Program-made: the position numbers and the translations under genes | Origin: JBFLYZ01 sp040756415 | Lineage (GTDB): Bacteria > Bacteroidota > Bacteroidia > JADZBD01 | NCBI GenBank assembly: GCA_040756415.1 | Contig: JBFLYZ010000057.1 | Span: 1-22,942 of the forward strand | DNA length: 22,942 bases | Direction of reading: 5' to 3' | In this document: piece after piece, positions 6,143-15,001 of the stretch | Numbering within the stretch: the stretch's first letter is position 1 | Layout of the letters: the number at the start of each line of letters is the position of its first letter | Notes under the pieces: model-generated | What the model saw: the letters and a program-made list of their open reading frames with translations, nothing else | What the model was told of the DNA's origin: nothing | Database searches by the model: none

Positions 6143-9100
6143 ATGAAGAAATTTACTCTCCTCTTCACCTGCCTTTGTTTACTTTTTACCGCAGCAAGAT
6201 CACAGGACGATGTGGGTGTGACCGCCATTACGGCCCCTGTGTCCGGATGCGCGCTCAGTTCTACCGAGGCGGTGACGATCAGCATCTTCAACTTCGGTAC
6301 CACGGACCTTACGGGTGTTCCTTTCACCGTTCAATTTTCGGTCAACGGGAGCCCTTCCATGTTCGAAACCGTAAGTTTCACGCCTTTTCTTCCCAACTCT
6401 ACCGTATCCTATACCTTCGTACAAACCGCTAATTTGTCTACAGCGGGCACGTACACGCTCACGGCAACCACTAACCTTGGCTCTGACGCCAATAACGCGA
6501 ATGATGCGGTAACCGGCTACCTGGTTACCAGCTCTGCGCTTTCGGTGGGTGGCAGCGTTACGGCCAGCGCAACCGTTTGCTCAGGGTCTAACAGCGGAAC
6601 GCTCACCCTGGCAGGGCATACCGGAAACGTATTGCAGTGGGAGCAATCCACTGACGGGGGATTTACCTGGATACCTATTGTCAATACCACCACCACGCAG
6701 AGCTATAACAACCTCACTACAACCACGATGTACCGCGCTGTGGTGCAAAGCGGAGCCTGTCCCTTCGCCACATCCTCGGCCGCCACCATTACTGTCGACC
6801 CCGTTTCTGCAGGGGGCTCAGTTACCTCTAATGCCAGCGTATGCTCGGGATCCAACTCGGGCACGCTCAACCTGAGCGGGCATACGGGAAACGTGCTGAA
6901 TTGGCAGCAGTCCACCGATGGGGGTTTTACCTGGACCAATATCGCCAATACCACTACTTCGCAAACCTACCTCAACCTGACCACTACCACTATGTACAGG
7001 GCAGTGGTACAGAGCGGAGTTTGCGCCACGGCCAACTCATCGGCAGCCACTATTACTGTCGACCCGGTTACGGTGGGCGGCAGCGTAAGCTCTAACGCCC
7101 TGGTATGCGAAGGCTCCAACTCGGGAACGCTTACCCTTTCAGGCCATACCGGCAGCGTACTTAACTGGGAATTTTCGACCGATGGCGGTTCTACCTGGAA
7201 CAATATCGTAAACACCACCACCTCGCATGCGTACAATAACCTGGTGGTTACAACCATGTTCCGCGCGGTGGTGCAGAGCGGCACCTGTTCCGCGGTACCT
7301 TCCGGCTCGGCTACCATTACGGTAAGCCCTGCCACCGTTGATGGTTCGGTAACGCCCGATGCCACCGTGTGTACGGGATCGAACAGCGGTACGCTTACCC
7401 TTTCGGGCCATACAGGCTCCGTGCTCAACTGGCAGCAGTCGACCGATGGCGGGTTCACCTGGACCAACATCGCTAATACCACCACTACGCAAACCTATCT
7501 TAACCTGACTACCACGACCATGTATCGCGCAGTGGTTCAGAGCGGGGCATGCCCTTCTGATGCTTCATCGCCAGCCACCATTACGGTTACGCCCCTTACG
7601 GTAGGCGGTACGGTGAACAGCAACATGACGGTTTGCGCCCCTACCAATACGGGCACCCTTAACCTGACCGGCCACACCGGCAGTGTAATACGGTGGGAAT
7701 ATTCGACCGATGGGGGCTTTACCTGGATACCCATCACCAATACCACCACTTCGCATACATTCAACAACCTGACGGTTACTACGCGTTTCCGCGCGGTGGT
7801 ACAGAACGGGACCTGCGCATCGGCTAATTCCGCGGCCGCTATCGTTACGGTAACACCTGCATCGGTAGGAGGAAGCGTTGCTTCCAACGCTACTGTTTGC
7901 GCTGGCTCCAATTCGGGCACCCTTACCCTGAGCGGGCACACGGGCAACGTACAGAACTGGCAGTTTTCCACGAACGGTGGAGTGACCTGGAACAATATAG
8001 CCAACACCACCACATCTCAGGCATATCTCAATCTTACTACTACTACGATGTACAGGGCTGTGGTACGGAACGGCACCTGCGCAACGGCCAATTCGAGCCC
8101 GGCAACCATCACGGTCAACCCGATCACGGTGGGAGGTTCGGTAAGTCCCAATGCTACGGTATGCTCAGGCTCCAACAGCGGAACGCTTACGCTTTCGGGC
8201 CATACCGGCAGCGTGATACGTTGGGAGAGCTCAACGGACGGAGGCTTCACCTGGACGAATATTTCAAACACCACTACCACGCAGGCATATAATAACCTTA
8301 CGCAAACGACCATGTACCGCGCTGTGGTGCAGAGCGGGGTTTGCGCGCCTGGCAATTCGGCCGCAGCTACCATAACGGTGAGCCCTCCATCGGTCGGGGG
8401 CAGCGTGGCGTCCAACGCCACCGTGTGCCTGGGAAACAATACGGGAACGCTCACGCTGAGCGGCCATACCGGTAGCGTTACCATGTGGCAGTTCTCCACC
8501 AATGGAGGGGCCACCTGGAACAATATCGCCAATACTACCACCTCGCATACATACAATAATCTTACGGTCAACACCATGTTCCGCGCGGTGGTGCAGAGCG
8601 GTGCCTGCGCCTCGGCCAACTCTTCAGCGGCTACGATCACGGTCGTTCCGGCCCCCACGCCCGGCTCAGTGAACAGCAGCGCTACGGTATGCTCGGGCGC
8701 CAACAGCGGCACGCTGACCCTTACCGGGAATACAGGAACCGTCAGCTCATGGGAACTTTCGACCGATGGAGGTTTTACCTGGGTATCCATCAGCAATACC
8801 ACCACGAGCCAGGCCTACAGCAACATTACTGCCACTACCATGTACAGGGCCAGGGTCACTAACGGAATATGCCCTCCCGTGCCCTCTGCTTCAGCTACTA
8901 TCTCCGTAACACCGCAGTCGGTTGGCGGAACGGCATCTTCCAATGCCACGGTATGCGCCAGCGCCAACAGCGGCACGATCACGCTCAGCGGGTATACCGG
9001 CAACGTTACTTCCTGGGAGTTTTCAACGGACGGGGGCTTTACCTGGAACACCATAGCCAATACCACTCCTTCCCAGACCTACAACAATCTGACGGTCACC

Positions 9101-11731
9101 ACCTGGTATCGCGCCCTGGTGCTCAGCGGTGTTTGCGCTGCCGATACCTCTAACATAGTCGTGATCACGGTGGATCCCGCAACAGCCGGGGGTACCTTAT
9201 CCGCTAATGCAACCGTTTGTTCAGGTGCCAATACAGGTACCATTAACCTCAGCGGCCAGGTTGGTAACGTTATCCGGTGGGAGCTCTCTACCGATATGGG
9301 CAGCACCTGGGTGCCTTTTGCCAATACAGCCACTTCATACACTTACAACAATTTAACCACCACCACGCTTTATCGCGTGTACGTGCAGAGCGGTGTTTGC
9401 GCGGCCATGTACTCGACCAACGACACCATCTTTGTTGACCAGCAGTCGGCCGGAGGCTCTCTGGCCTCATCGGCCACCGTTTGCTCGGGAACCAACAGCG
9501 GCACGCTTGTGCTTAACGGTTATACCGGCAATATCAACGGCTGGGAGTTCTCGACCGATGGCGGCTTTACCTGGAATCCCATCGCGAACACCACCAATAC
9601 GGAGAATTACTCCGCGCTTACCACAACCACCATGTACCACGTCATTGTGGCCAATGGCGTATGTCCGGCCGACACGTCCAATAACGTGACCATAACGGTC
9701 GACCCGGTTTCGGTTGGCGGTACGCTTGCTCCCAACGATACGGTATGCGCAGGGGCTAACAGCGGTGTGATCAACCTTACCGGGCAGACCGGCAGCGTGC
9801 TGAACTGGGAGTTCTCTACCGATATGGGCAGCACCTGGGTGCCTTTTTCCAATACCACCACTTCGTATAATTATACTAACCTGACCACCACCACGCTTTA
9901 CCGCGCTTATGTTCAAAGCGGTGTTTGCCCTGCTGTGTACTCTTCGGTCGATACGATCATGGTTTCGCCTCAGACGGTTGCCGGAACCCTGTCGTCTGAT
10001 GCCACCGTTTGCGCCAGCGGCAACAGCGGCACGGTCACCCTGACAGGAAATGTGGGCAATGTTACATCCTGGGAGTTCTCGACCGATGGAGGTTTTACCT
10101 GGAATACCATTGTCAATACGACCACTTCGCAGGTCTATACGAATCTCACAGTAACCACCATGTACCGCGCCCTCGTGCTGAGCGGGGTATGCCTGGCCGA
10201 TACGTCCAATATCGTTACCATAACGGTCGACCCGATCACCGTGGGCGGAACGCTTTCTCCCAACGATACGGTATGCGCGGGAGCTAACAGCGGCACCATT
10301 ACCCTGAGCGGGCAGGTAGGTGCCGTGCTGAACTGGGAATATTCGACCGATATGGGCAGCACCTGGATCCCGTTTGCAAATACCACCACTTCGTATAATT
10401 ATACTAACCTGACCACCACCACCCTTTACCGCGCTTATGTTCAAAGCGGTGTTTGCGCGCCCATGTACTCCACCACCGATACCATACGGGTGGATGCCGT
10501 GAGCGATGCGGGCGTCATCCTTTCGAACATGACCGTATGCGAGACGGATAATAATGGCGTGCTGGTGCTCAGCGGCTATACCGGTACCATTCTCGACTGG
10601 CTGACCTCCACCAACGGGGGCATGACCTGGACCCCGAGCGGCAATACCAACGATTCTATGGCCTACAGCGCGCTGACCGATACCACCTGGTATATTGCGG
10701 TAGCGCAAAGCGGTGTATGCCCTTCGGATACTTCGGCAGTTACCACCATCATCGTGCATGCCAAACCGGTGGCTTCGTTTGTTTCATCCAACGTGTGCGA
10801 TGGCAACGCGGTAAGCTTCAACAACACCACTACGATAGCAGCGGGATCGATCTCTTCGAATTTCTGGGATTTCGGTGACGGCAATAACGCACTCGCGGTA
10901 AGCCCCGCCTATACCTATGCCGATACGGGTACCTACGCTGTTACTTTGTACGTTGAGTCCAATAACGGCTGCCGCGATACGGCTTACGGCAGCGTAACGG
11001 TCTATCCCTTGCCTGATGCCACCATCAGCCCGAGCGGAAGCACCACGTTCTGCGCTGATGATTCGGTAACGCTCATGGCCCCCGCAGGGGTGGATGATAT
11101 CTACCTATGGAGCACGGGCGATACCACGCAGAGCATTGTCGTCAATACATCGGGCTGGTATGTTCTTACCGTAACGGATACGATCACCGGCTGCATGAAG
11201 ATGGATTCCGTGCAGATCACGGTGTTCCCGCTCCCGGCCGTATCGGCCAGCGCTAGCGATACGGCCATCAGCGTGGGTACCGTTGTTACGCTCACCGCCT
11301 CAGAGGGAGTGTCGTACTCGTGGCTGCCCCTGGTCGTCACCAATCCTTTCGCGCAGATCACAGAGGCCGCTCCCACGGTCAGCACGAACTTCACCGTTTA
11401 CGTCACGGACGATAACGGCTGTATGAACCGCGATTCGGTATATGTAACGGTGAATTACGATTACGACATCACCATCTCCAACCTGATGACGCCCAACGGT
11501 GACGGGTTCAACGATAATTTCTACATCGAGAACATTCTCTATTATCCCGAGAACACGCTGGTCATCTACAACCGTAACGGGCAGGAGGTGTACACTAAGC
11601 AGGGATACAATAACAGTTGGGACGGCACCCGCAACGGCCAGCTCCTGCCTGACGGCACTTATTATTACGTGCTCAAGTTTACGGATACGGAGTTCATATT
11701 CAAAGGCTCCATCACCATCCTTCACGAGTAA
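6143..11731 (+). CDS. Giant type IX-secreted adhesin-like protein, 16 x 88-residue repeats, CHU_C sorting domain
   Basis: A 1862-residue protein. Residues 1-20 are a signal peptide (cleavage near AARSQ). Residues 21-133 form a CARDB/Ig-like beta domain. Residues 134-1541 are 16 tandem repeats of exactly 88 residues. Residues 1542-1624 are a PKD domain (WDFGDGN, YTYADTGTYAVTL). Residues 1625-1698 and 1699-1772 are two further Ig-like domains. Residues 1773-1862 are a gliding-motility-associated C-terminal domain (TPNGDGFND, YNRNGQEVY, LPDGTYYYVL), the type B signal of the type IX secretion system. It should therefore be carried across the outer membrane and held on or released from the surface. 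Such proteins act in adhesion or gliding (SprB is the model); no enzymatic domain is evident. The ATG at 6143 begins the signal peptide. The next gene encodes the SprF-like partner that type B substrates need, 33 bp downstream. Large repeats and Thr-rich strands suggest a long rod. Ligand unknown. Confidence 0.9.
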   Translation: MKKFTLLFTCLCLLFTAARSQDDVGVTAITAPVSGCALSSTEAVTISIFNFGTTDLTGVPFTVQFSVNGSPSMFETVSFTPFLPNSTVSYTFVQTANLSTAGTYTLTATTNLGSDANNANDAVTGYLVTSSALSVGGSVTASATVCSGSNSGTLTLAGHTGNVLQWEQSTDGGFTWIPIVNTTTTQSYNNLTTTTMYRAVVQSGACPFATSSAATITVDPVSAGGSVTSNASVCSGSNSGTLNLSGHTGNVLNWQQSTDGGFTWTNIANTTTSQTYLNLTTTTMYRAVVQSGVCATANSSAATITVDPVTVGGSVSSNALVCEGSNSGTLTLSGHTGSVLNWEFSTDGGSTWNNIVNTTTSHAYNNLVVTTMFRAVVQSGTCSAVPSGSATITVSPATVDGSVTPDATVCTGSNSGTLTLSGHTGSVLNWQQSTDGGFTWTNIANTTTTQTYLNLTTTTMYRAVVQSGACPSDASSPATITVTPLTVGGTVNSNMTVCAPTNTGTLNLTGHTGSVIRWEYSTDGGFTWIPITNTTTSHTFNNLTVTTRFRAVVQNGTCASANSAAAIVTVTPASVGGSVASNATVCAGSNSGTLTLSGHTGNVQNWQFSTNGGVTWNNIANTTTSQAYLNLTTTTMYRAVVRNGTCATANSSPATITVNPITVGGSVSPNATVCSGSNSGTLTLSGHTGSVIRWESSTDGGFTWTNISNTTTTQAYNNLTQTTMYRAVVQSGVCAPGNSAAATITVSPPSVGGSVASNATVCLGNNTGTLTLSGHTGSVTMWQFSTNGGATWNNIANTTTSHTYNNLTVNTMFRAVVQSGACASANSSAATITVVPAPTPGSVNSSATVCSGANSGTLTLTGNTGTVSSWELSTDGGFTWVSISNTTTSQAYSNITATTMYRARVTNGICPPVPSASATISVTPQSVGGTASSNATVCASANSGTITLSGYTGNVTSWEFSTDGGFTWNTIANTTPSQTYNNLTVTTWYRALVLSGVCAADTSNIVVITVDPATAGGTLSANATVCSGANTGTINLSGQVGNVIRWELSTDMGSTWVPFANTATSYTYNNLTTTTLYRVYVQSGVCAAMYSTNDTIFVDQQSAGGSLASSATVCSGTNSGTLVLNGYTGNINGWEFSTDGGFTWNPIANTTNTENYSALTTTTMYHVIVANGVCPADTSNNVTITVDPVSVGGTLAPNDTVCAGANSGVINLTGQTGSVLNWEFSTDMGSTWVPFSNTTTSYNYTNLTTTTLYRAYVQSGVCPAVYSSVDTIMVSPQTVAGTLSSDATVCASGNSGTVTLTGNVGNVTSWEFSTDGGFTWNTIVNTTTSQVYTNLTVTTMYRALVLSGVCLADTSNIVTITVDPITVGGTLSPNDTVCAGANSGTITLSGQVGAVLNWEYSTDMGSTWIPFANTTTSYNYTNLTTTTLYRAYVQSGVCAPMYSTTDTIRVDAVSDAGVILSNMTVCETDNNGVLVLSGYTGTILDWLTSTNGGMTWTPSGNTNDSMAYSALTDTTWYIAVAQSGVCPSDTSAVTTIIVHAKPVASFVSSNVCDGNAVSFNNTTTIAAGSISSNFWDFGDGNNALAVSPAYTYADTGTYAVTLYVESNNGCRDTAYGSVTVYPLPDATISPSGSTTFCADDSVTLMAPAGVDDIYLWSTGDTTQSIVVNTSGWYVLTVTDTITGCMKMDSVQITVFPLPAVSASASDTAISVGTVVTLTASEGVSYSWLPLVVTNPFAQITEAAPTVSTNFTVYVTDDNGCMNRDSVYVTVNYDYDITISNLMTPNGDGFNDNFYIENILYYPENTLVIYNRNGQEVYTKQGYNNSWDGTRNGQLLPDGTYYYVLKFTDTEFIFKGSITILHE
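6542..10765 (+). repeat. Tandem array of 16 units of 264 bp (88 residues)
   Basis: Unit starts fall every 264 bp (6542, 6806, 7070 ... 10502) with no insertion or deletion between units. Each unit carries Cys at positions 13 and 73 and a segment at 33-43 of the form W-x-x-S-T-D/N-x-G-x-T-W, which matches an Asp-box (SxDxGxTW). Each then has N-T-T near 48-50, T-T-x-(Y/F) near 61-64 and (A/G)-x-C near 71-73. Most units are synonymously diverged at the DNA level, so the array is not all recent. Units 11, 13 and 15 form one sub-family (STDMGSTW), and 10, 12 and 14 another (WEFSTDGGFTW, ADTSN). Confidence 0.95.
9851..9928 (+). repeat. Near-identical 78-bp segment in repeat 13 (partner at 10379-10456)
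   Basis: This segment of unit 13 and 10379-10456 of unit 15 are identical except for one base (9895 G versus 10423 C). They are exactly 528 bp apart, i.e. two units. This is much closer than adjacent units are to each other and indicates recent copying or gene conversion. Confidence 0.85.
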
Positions 11732-11764
11732 GACATAAACGAACAGCAATTCATAACCAAGCGT

Positions 11765-13192
11765 ATGAAAAGATATATAGCCTTAGGAATACTTACAGCC
11801 GGCATGGCCCTGCAGGGAGCAGCGCAGCAGTTGCCGCTGTATAACCAGTATTATTCGGTCCCTTTCCTGTACAACCCTGCGCTGGCAGGCAGCACGGAGC
11901 ATACCAACCTCTCGCTCATACACAAGAGCATGTGGAGGGATATTCCCGGTGCTCCCGTGACCAGCGCCCTGGCCATCGAAGGGCCTATCCAGGAAAAGAA
12001 CTTCGGGCTGGGGGCATCGCTGTACAGCGATGTAACGGATATCACCCACCGCATCGGCTTTTCGGGCGTTTATTCTTACCGCCTTAAGATCGATGACGAC
12101 AACGAGGTGCTTTTCGGCCTTTCATTCGGTGTGCTCGACAACAAGATCGATTTTTCGAGGGCGGTGGTGCAGGACCAGAACGATCCTTACCTGCTGAACA
12201 ACACCCAGCATAAGATGGCCCTTGACGCGAATTTCGGCATCGTGTACAACTGGACCCGTTTGGAGGTGGGCGTTGCGTTCCCCCAGTTCGCGGGCAATTC
12301 GCTCAAATACGTGAACGAGAACTCTTCCGCGTATTACAACCTGCGGAGGCATATCATCGGTACGGCCAAGTATACGTTCTATATTTCTGAGGCCAAACTG
12401 ATCAGTGTTTACCCGCTGGTGGCGGTTCGCTATGCCAACGCGGCCCCGCTTCAGTATGATGTTAACGCGGTGCTCGACTGGGCCAGCAAGGGCTGGTTTG
12501 GCGTGACCTACCGCAGCAACTATGCCGTAGGCCTCAACCTGGGCGTTCGCCTGAACAATACCCTGCGCGCGGGTTATGCATACGACCTGGCCATAGGGTC
12601 GATCAAGAACTATTCAGGCGGATCGCACGAGATCTTCCTGGGCTATACATTTGGCAAGAAAGAAGAGGAAAAGAAAGATGAAAGCGCTGACCGCCTCAAG
12701 CAGGACCTGCTGGTGGACAGCATGATCGCTGTGCTGAAAAAGCAGAACGATGATGACAAGAAAAAGATGGAAAACATGCAGCAGCAGATCGACAGCCTGA
12801 AGAAGAACCAGGGTCAGGGAGGGGCGAACTCACCGGGCGGCAATAATCCGGGCGGCAATACCCCGGGCAACAGCCCCACGCCTTCGGCCATGAACGATTC
12901 CACGGGTACCATGCGCATGTCAAACGCTTCGGATTTCAAGGATGAGGAAGGCAAGATGGTGATGCCTAACTATTACGTGATCGTTGGGGCCTTCAAGAAC
13001 AAGGAAGGGGCCGAGGAGCAGAAGAAAAAATACATCATGAGGGGGTTCCCGCTTACGACCATTTTCTTTAACGATAAAAAGAACCTGTATTACGTTTGCG
13101 TGGTAGGTACCACCAACGAAGAGGCGGCCAATAAAGAGCTGGCCGATGCCAAGTTCGGCACGCCAGATGCCTGGATATTTGTACTGAAGTAA
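11765..13192 (+). CDS. PorP/SprF-family outer-membrane protein with C-terminal SPOR-like domain
   Basis: A 475-residue protein. The signal peptide covers residues 1-21 (cleavage near GAAQQ). Residues 22-298 match the PorP/SprF family: LPLYNQYYSVPFLYNPALAG near the start, then alternating beta-strands ending GSHEIFLGYTFGKK. After the barrel come a Lys/Glu coiled coil (~299-348), a Gly/Asn/Pro/Ser-rich linker (~349-375) and residues 402-475, which look like a SPOR domain (YYVIVGAFKNKEGAEEQKKK, YYVCVVG, AWIFVLK). SprF-type proteins sit in the outer membrane and are needed for secretion or attachment of cognate type B type IX substrates, here almost certainly the adhesin encoded 33 bp upstream. 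SPOR domains bind denuded peptidoglycan, so the tail may tie the partner to the cell wall from the periplasmic side. That last step is inference. Confidence 0.85.
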   Translation: MKRYIALGILTAGMALQGAAQQLPLYNQYYSVPFLYNPALAGSTEHTNLSLIHKSMWRDIPGAPVTSALAIEGPIQEKNFGLGASLYSDVTDITHRIGFSGVYSYRLKIDDDNEVLFGLSFGVLDNKIDFSRAVVQDQNDPYLLNNTQHKMALDANFGIVYNWTRLEVGVAFPQFAGNSLKYVNENSSAYYNLRRHIIGTAKYTFYISEAKLISVYPLVAVRYANAAPLQYDVNAVLDWASKGWFGVTYRSNYAVGLNLGVRLNNTLRAGYAYDLAIGSIKNYSGGSHEIFLGYTFGKKEEEKKDESADRLKQDLLVDSMIAVLKKQNDDDKKKMENMQQQIDSLKKNQGQGGANSPGGNNPGGNTPGNSPTPSAMNDSTGTMRMSNASDFKDEEGKMVMPNYYVIVGAFKNKEGAEEQKKKYIMRGFPLTTIFFNDKKNLYYVCVVGTTNEEAANKELADAKFGTPDAWIFVLK

Positions 13193-13215
13193 AAAGACAG
13201 ATCAGTGAAAAAGAG

Positions 13216-13242
13216 AAGGCCCCTGCGCGGGGCCTTTTTATT
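13216..13242 (+). terminator. Intrinsic terminator, probably bidirectional
   Basis: AAGGCCCC at 13216-13223 pairs with GGGGCCTT at 13229-13236 around a 5-nt loop. TTTTTATTT follows on the plus strand and a T/C-rich tract (CTCTTTTTC) follows on the minus strand. It ends the adhesin operon. The TAA of the convergent M23 peptidase gene (13238-13240) lies in its T-tract. Confidence 0.85.
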
Positions 13243-14989
13243 TGGCATAGGTCAGCCATTTTACCGTTTTATTTCCTTTCGAATCGCTTACTTCCACTTT
13301 CAGGGTGTGCTTGCCGGCAGGCAGATCGGAGGTTTTACAGAAAAGCGATCGTTTCTTCGGCTCATATTCGAACAATATCCATTTACCATCTATCTCCACG
13401 CGGTAGGTCTTTATTCCCGATAGCTCATCCGATATCTTGAACTCAAGCGTTTTCAGCCCGGCAATGCTGCCGCCTTTGGGGAGTTTGGGCTCCCTGATCT
13501 TCGGGGCTGTGGTATCCATGGCAATGGCAAAGGTGCCGAAGTTCCAGAGCTTGGTGCTTACCCGGCCGTTCTTGTATTGGCCCCCTTTGCTGGTGAAATT
13601 TCCCTTATCATCTAACTGGATAATCAATAGTTTGGCCTTTAATGAATCATGAACAGAGGTGTCGCAAGGAATCGCCAATGAGAGAGGCTGAAATAATGGT
13701 ACATTTTTATCCTCGATCTCAACCAATAAACTATAGATACTGTCTTTAAGTTTTACAACCTGGATTCCCTCAAAAGTTTTCGAAAAAAAAGCTATTGTGA
13801 AACACGTATTCTCAAATAATGCATAGGGCGGTATTTGAATGGTAGCCCACCAATCCAAAGAATAGGCAGAATCAAATTTCAGCGGATATTGTCTTACGGC
13901 ATCTTCGCTGGGAAATTCCCTGCATTTCTTTTGACTATTGATTTGTGCTCCTTTCGATTTAACCGCGAAAGTCACTTCCGAAGCGTTACCATAATAATCC
14001 TTTGCAAGGAACTTAACCGTATGCATGCTATCGGTCTTGAAATCTATGATCCCGTTGTTCTTCACGTTCTTATATACCGGGAATTTATTTCCGGGAAGAA
14101 GAAATGCCTTTTGAATGGTTTCTTTCTCGGCCCGCTGAGCCTTATAGTCGATATGGCAGTTCACATAACGCGTTTGATCAAAGGCAAAGCGGGTCATTTC
14201 ATAGGCATAAACGGTCTTTCCGTCTACCTGCAGCTCCAGCGAATAAACCTGGTTGAGCCCGCTGGAGCCGCTTTCGCTATCGAACACTTCCAAGCCAAAG
14301 CCGATGCTGCCGCTAACGACTATAGAATCCTTGCTGAAGAGCTTGTACGCGCCCGGTTTGCCGGTTACAGGTAAATAAACCGGTTCGGTGCTGCCGTTGA
14401 CCAGGCCTCCATCCAGGGGATAGACGGCCAGCAGGCTGAAGAAGGGTTTTATCTTATCCGTTACATTCAACCCAAAGAAATAGGGGTTGATGATCTCCTC
14501 GGTCTTGGCGTCCCGTATCTCAAAGTGCAGGTGAGGGGCCTCTGAAAAACCGGTATTGCCCGAAAGGCCTATGAGCTCGCCTTTTTTAACCGGCAGTATT
14601 GCTGAATCGAGCAGGAAATCCACCTCGTACAGCTCCTTCTCATACTGCATCTTCTTTACATGATGGCCTATGCTGTCGTTAAAGGCGCTCAGGTGGGCGT
14701 AAACGGTCACATAGCCGTTAGGATGGGTGATGTAAATGGCTTTTCCGTAACCACCCGGCCCGGCCCTGAGCCTGGATACATAGCCATCCCCGGCCGCCAG
14801 TACCCTTACGCCCTCCTTGCCACCGGTCTTAATATCCCAGCCGTAATGGAAATGGTCATGCCTGATCTCCCCGAAGTTGCCCGAAAGCAGCACCGTGCTG
14901 TCGACCGGCATGCGGAAGAACCCCTGGGGGTATTGCTGGGCAAAGGCCCCGGCAGAAATGACTAAAGAAAGAGAAAACGACCTTAACAT
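13238..14989 (-). CDS. M23 (LytM-type) peptidase with long C-terminal beta region
   Basis: A 583-residue protein. The start at 14989 begins MLRSFSLSLVISAGAFAQQ, a signal peptide; in-frame ATGs further upstream (15010, 15049) lie before the probable transcription start. The N-terminal ~180 residues form an M23 zinc endopeptidase domain: H48-x3-D52 (HYGWD), H99 (YAHL) and H153-L-H155 (APHLHFEIRD), the complete zinc and catalytic set. This class cuts peptide cross-links of peptidoglycan, so it probably acts in the periplasm on cell wall. The remaining ~400 residues are beta-rich without recognised catalytic motifs and end in an Ig-like stretch (SGIKTYRVEIDGKW, KHTLKVEVSDSKGN). The middle of the gene (about 13620-14130) is A+T-richer than its ends. 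It converges with the SprF-like gene and diverges from the zapA operon. Confidence 0.85.
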   Translation of the reverse strand: MLRSFSLSLVISAGAFAQQYPQGFFRMPVDSTVLLSGNFGEIRHDHFHYGWDIKTGGKEGVRVLAAGDGYVSRLRAGPGGYGKAIYITHPNGYVTVYAHLSAFNDSIGHHVKKMQYEKELYEVDFLLDSAILPVKKGELIGLSGNTGFSEAPHLHFEIRDAKTEEIINPYFFGLNVTDKIKPFFSLLAVYPLDGGLVNGSTEPVYLPVTGKPGAYKLFSKDSIVVSGSIGFGLEVFDSESGSSGLNQVYSLELQVDGKTVYAYEMTRFAFDQTRYVNCHIDYKAQRAEKETIQKAFLLPGNKFPVYKNVKNNGIIDFKTDSMHTVKFLAKDYYGNASEVTFAVKSKGAQINSQKKCREFPSEDAVRQYPLKFDSAYSLDWWATIQIPPYALFENTCFTIAFFSKTFEGIQVVKLKDSIYSLLVEIEDKNVPLFQPLSLAIPCDTSVHDSLKAKLLIIQLDDKGNFTSKGGQYKNGRVSTKLWNFGTFAIAMDTTAPKIREPKLPKGGSIAGLKTLEFKISDELSGIKTYRVEIDGKWILFEYEPKKRSLFCKTSDLPAGKHTLKVEVSDSKGNKTVKWLTYAK

Positions 14990-14993
14990 AATA

Positions 14994-15001
14994 CAAAGAT
15001 A
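14994..15001 (-). promoter_or_regulatory. Bacteroidota -7 element TATCTTTG abutting M23 peptidase start
   Basis: Reads TATCTTTG on the minus strand, an exact match. Only 4 nt separate it from the ATG at 14989, the same spacing as at 2093-2100, so the mRNA probably starts at or beside the start codon. It also argues against the upstream in-frame ATGs. Confidence 0.5.

Noticed and set aside
9467..10759. A 430-codon antisense open frame inside the adhesin gene, and several similar minus-strand frames between 6700 and 11750
   Set aside because: They mirror the repeated coding sequence of the plus strand, have repeated low-complexity translations and no signal peptide or domain; they are artefacts of the repeat codon pattern.
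6542..10765. CRISPR-like or other non-coding tandem array
   Set aside because: The 264-bp period is a whole number of codons in one continuous reading frame, units are diverged by synonymous changes, and there are no unique spacers.
13835..14374. A 179-codon plus-strand frame opposite the M23 peptidase gene
   Set aside because: It is antisense to a gene with complete catalytic motifs, and has no recognisable domain, start context or promoter.
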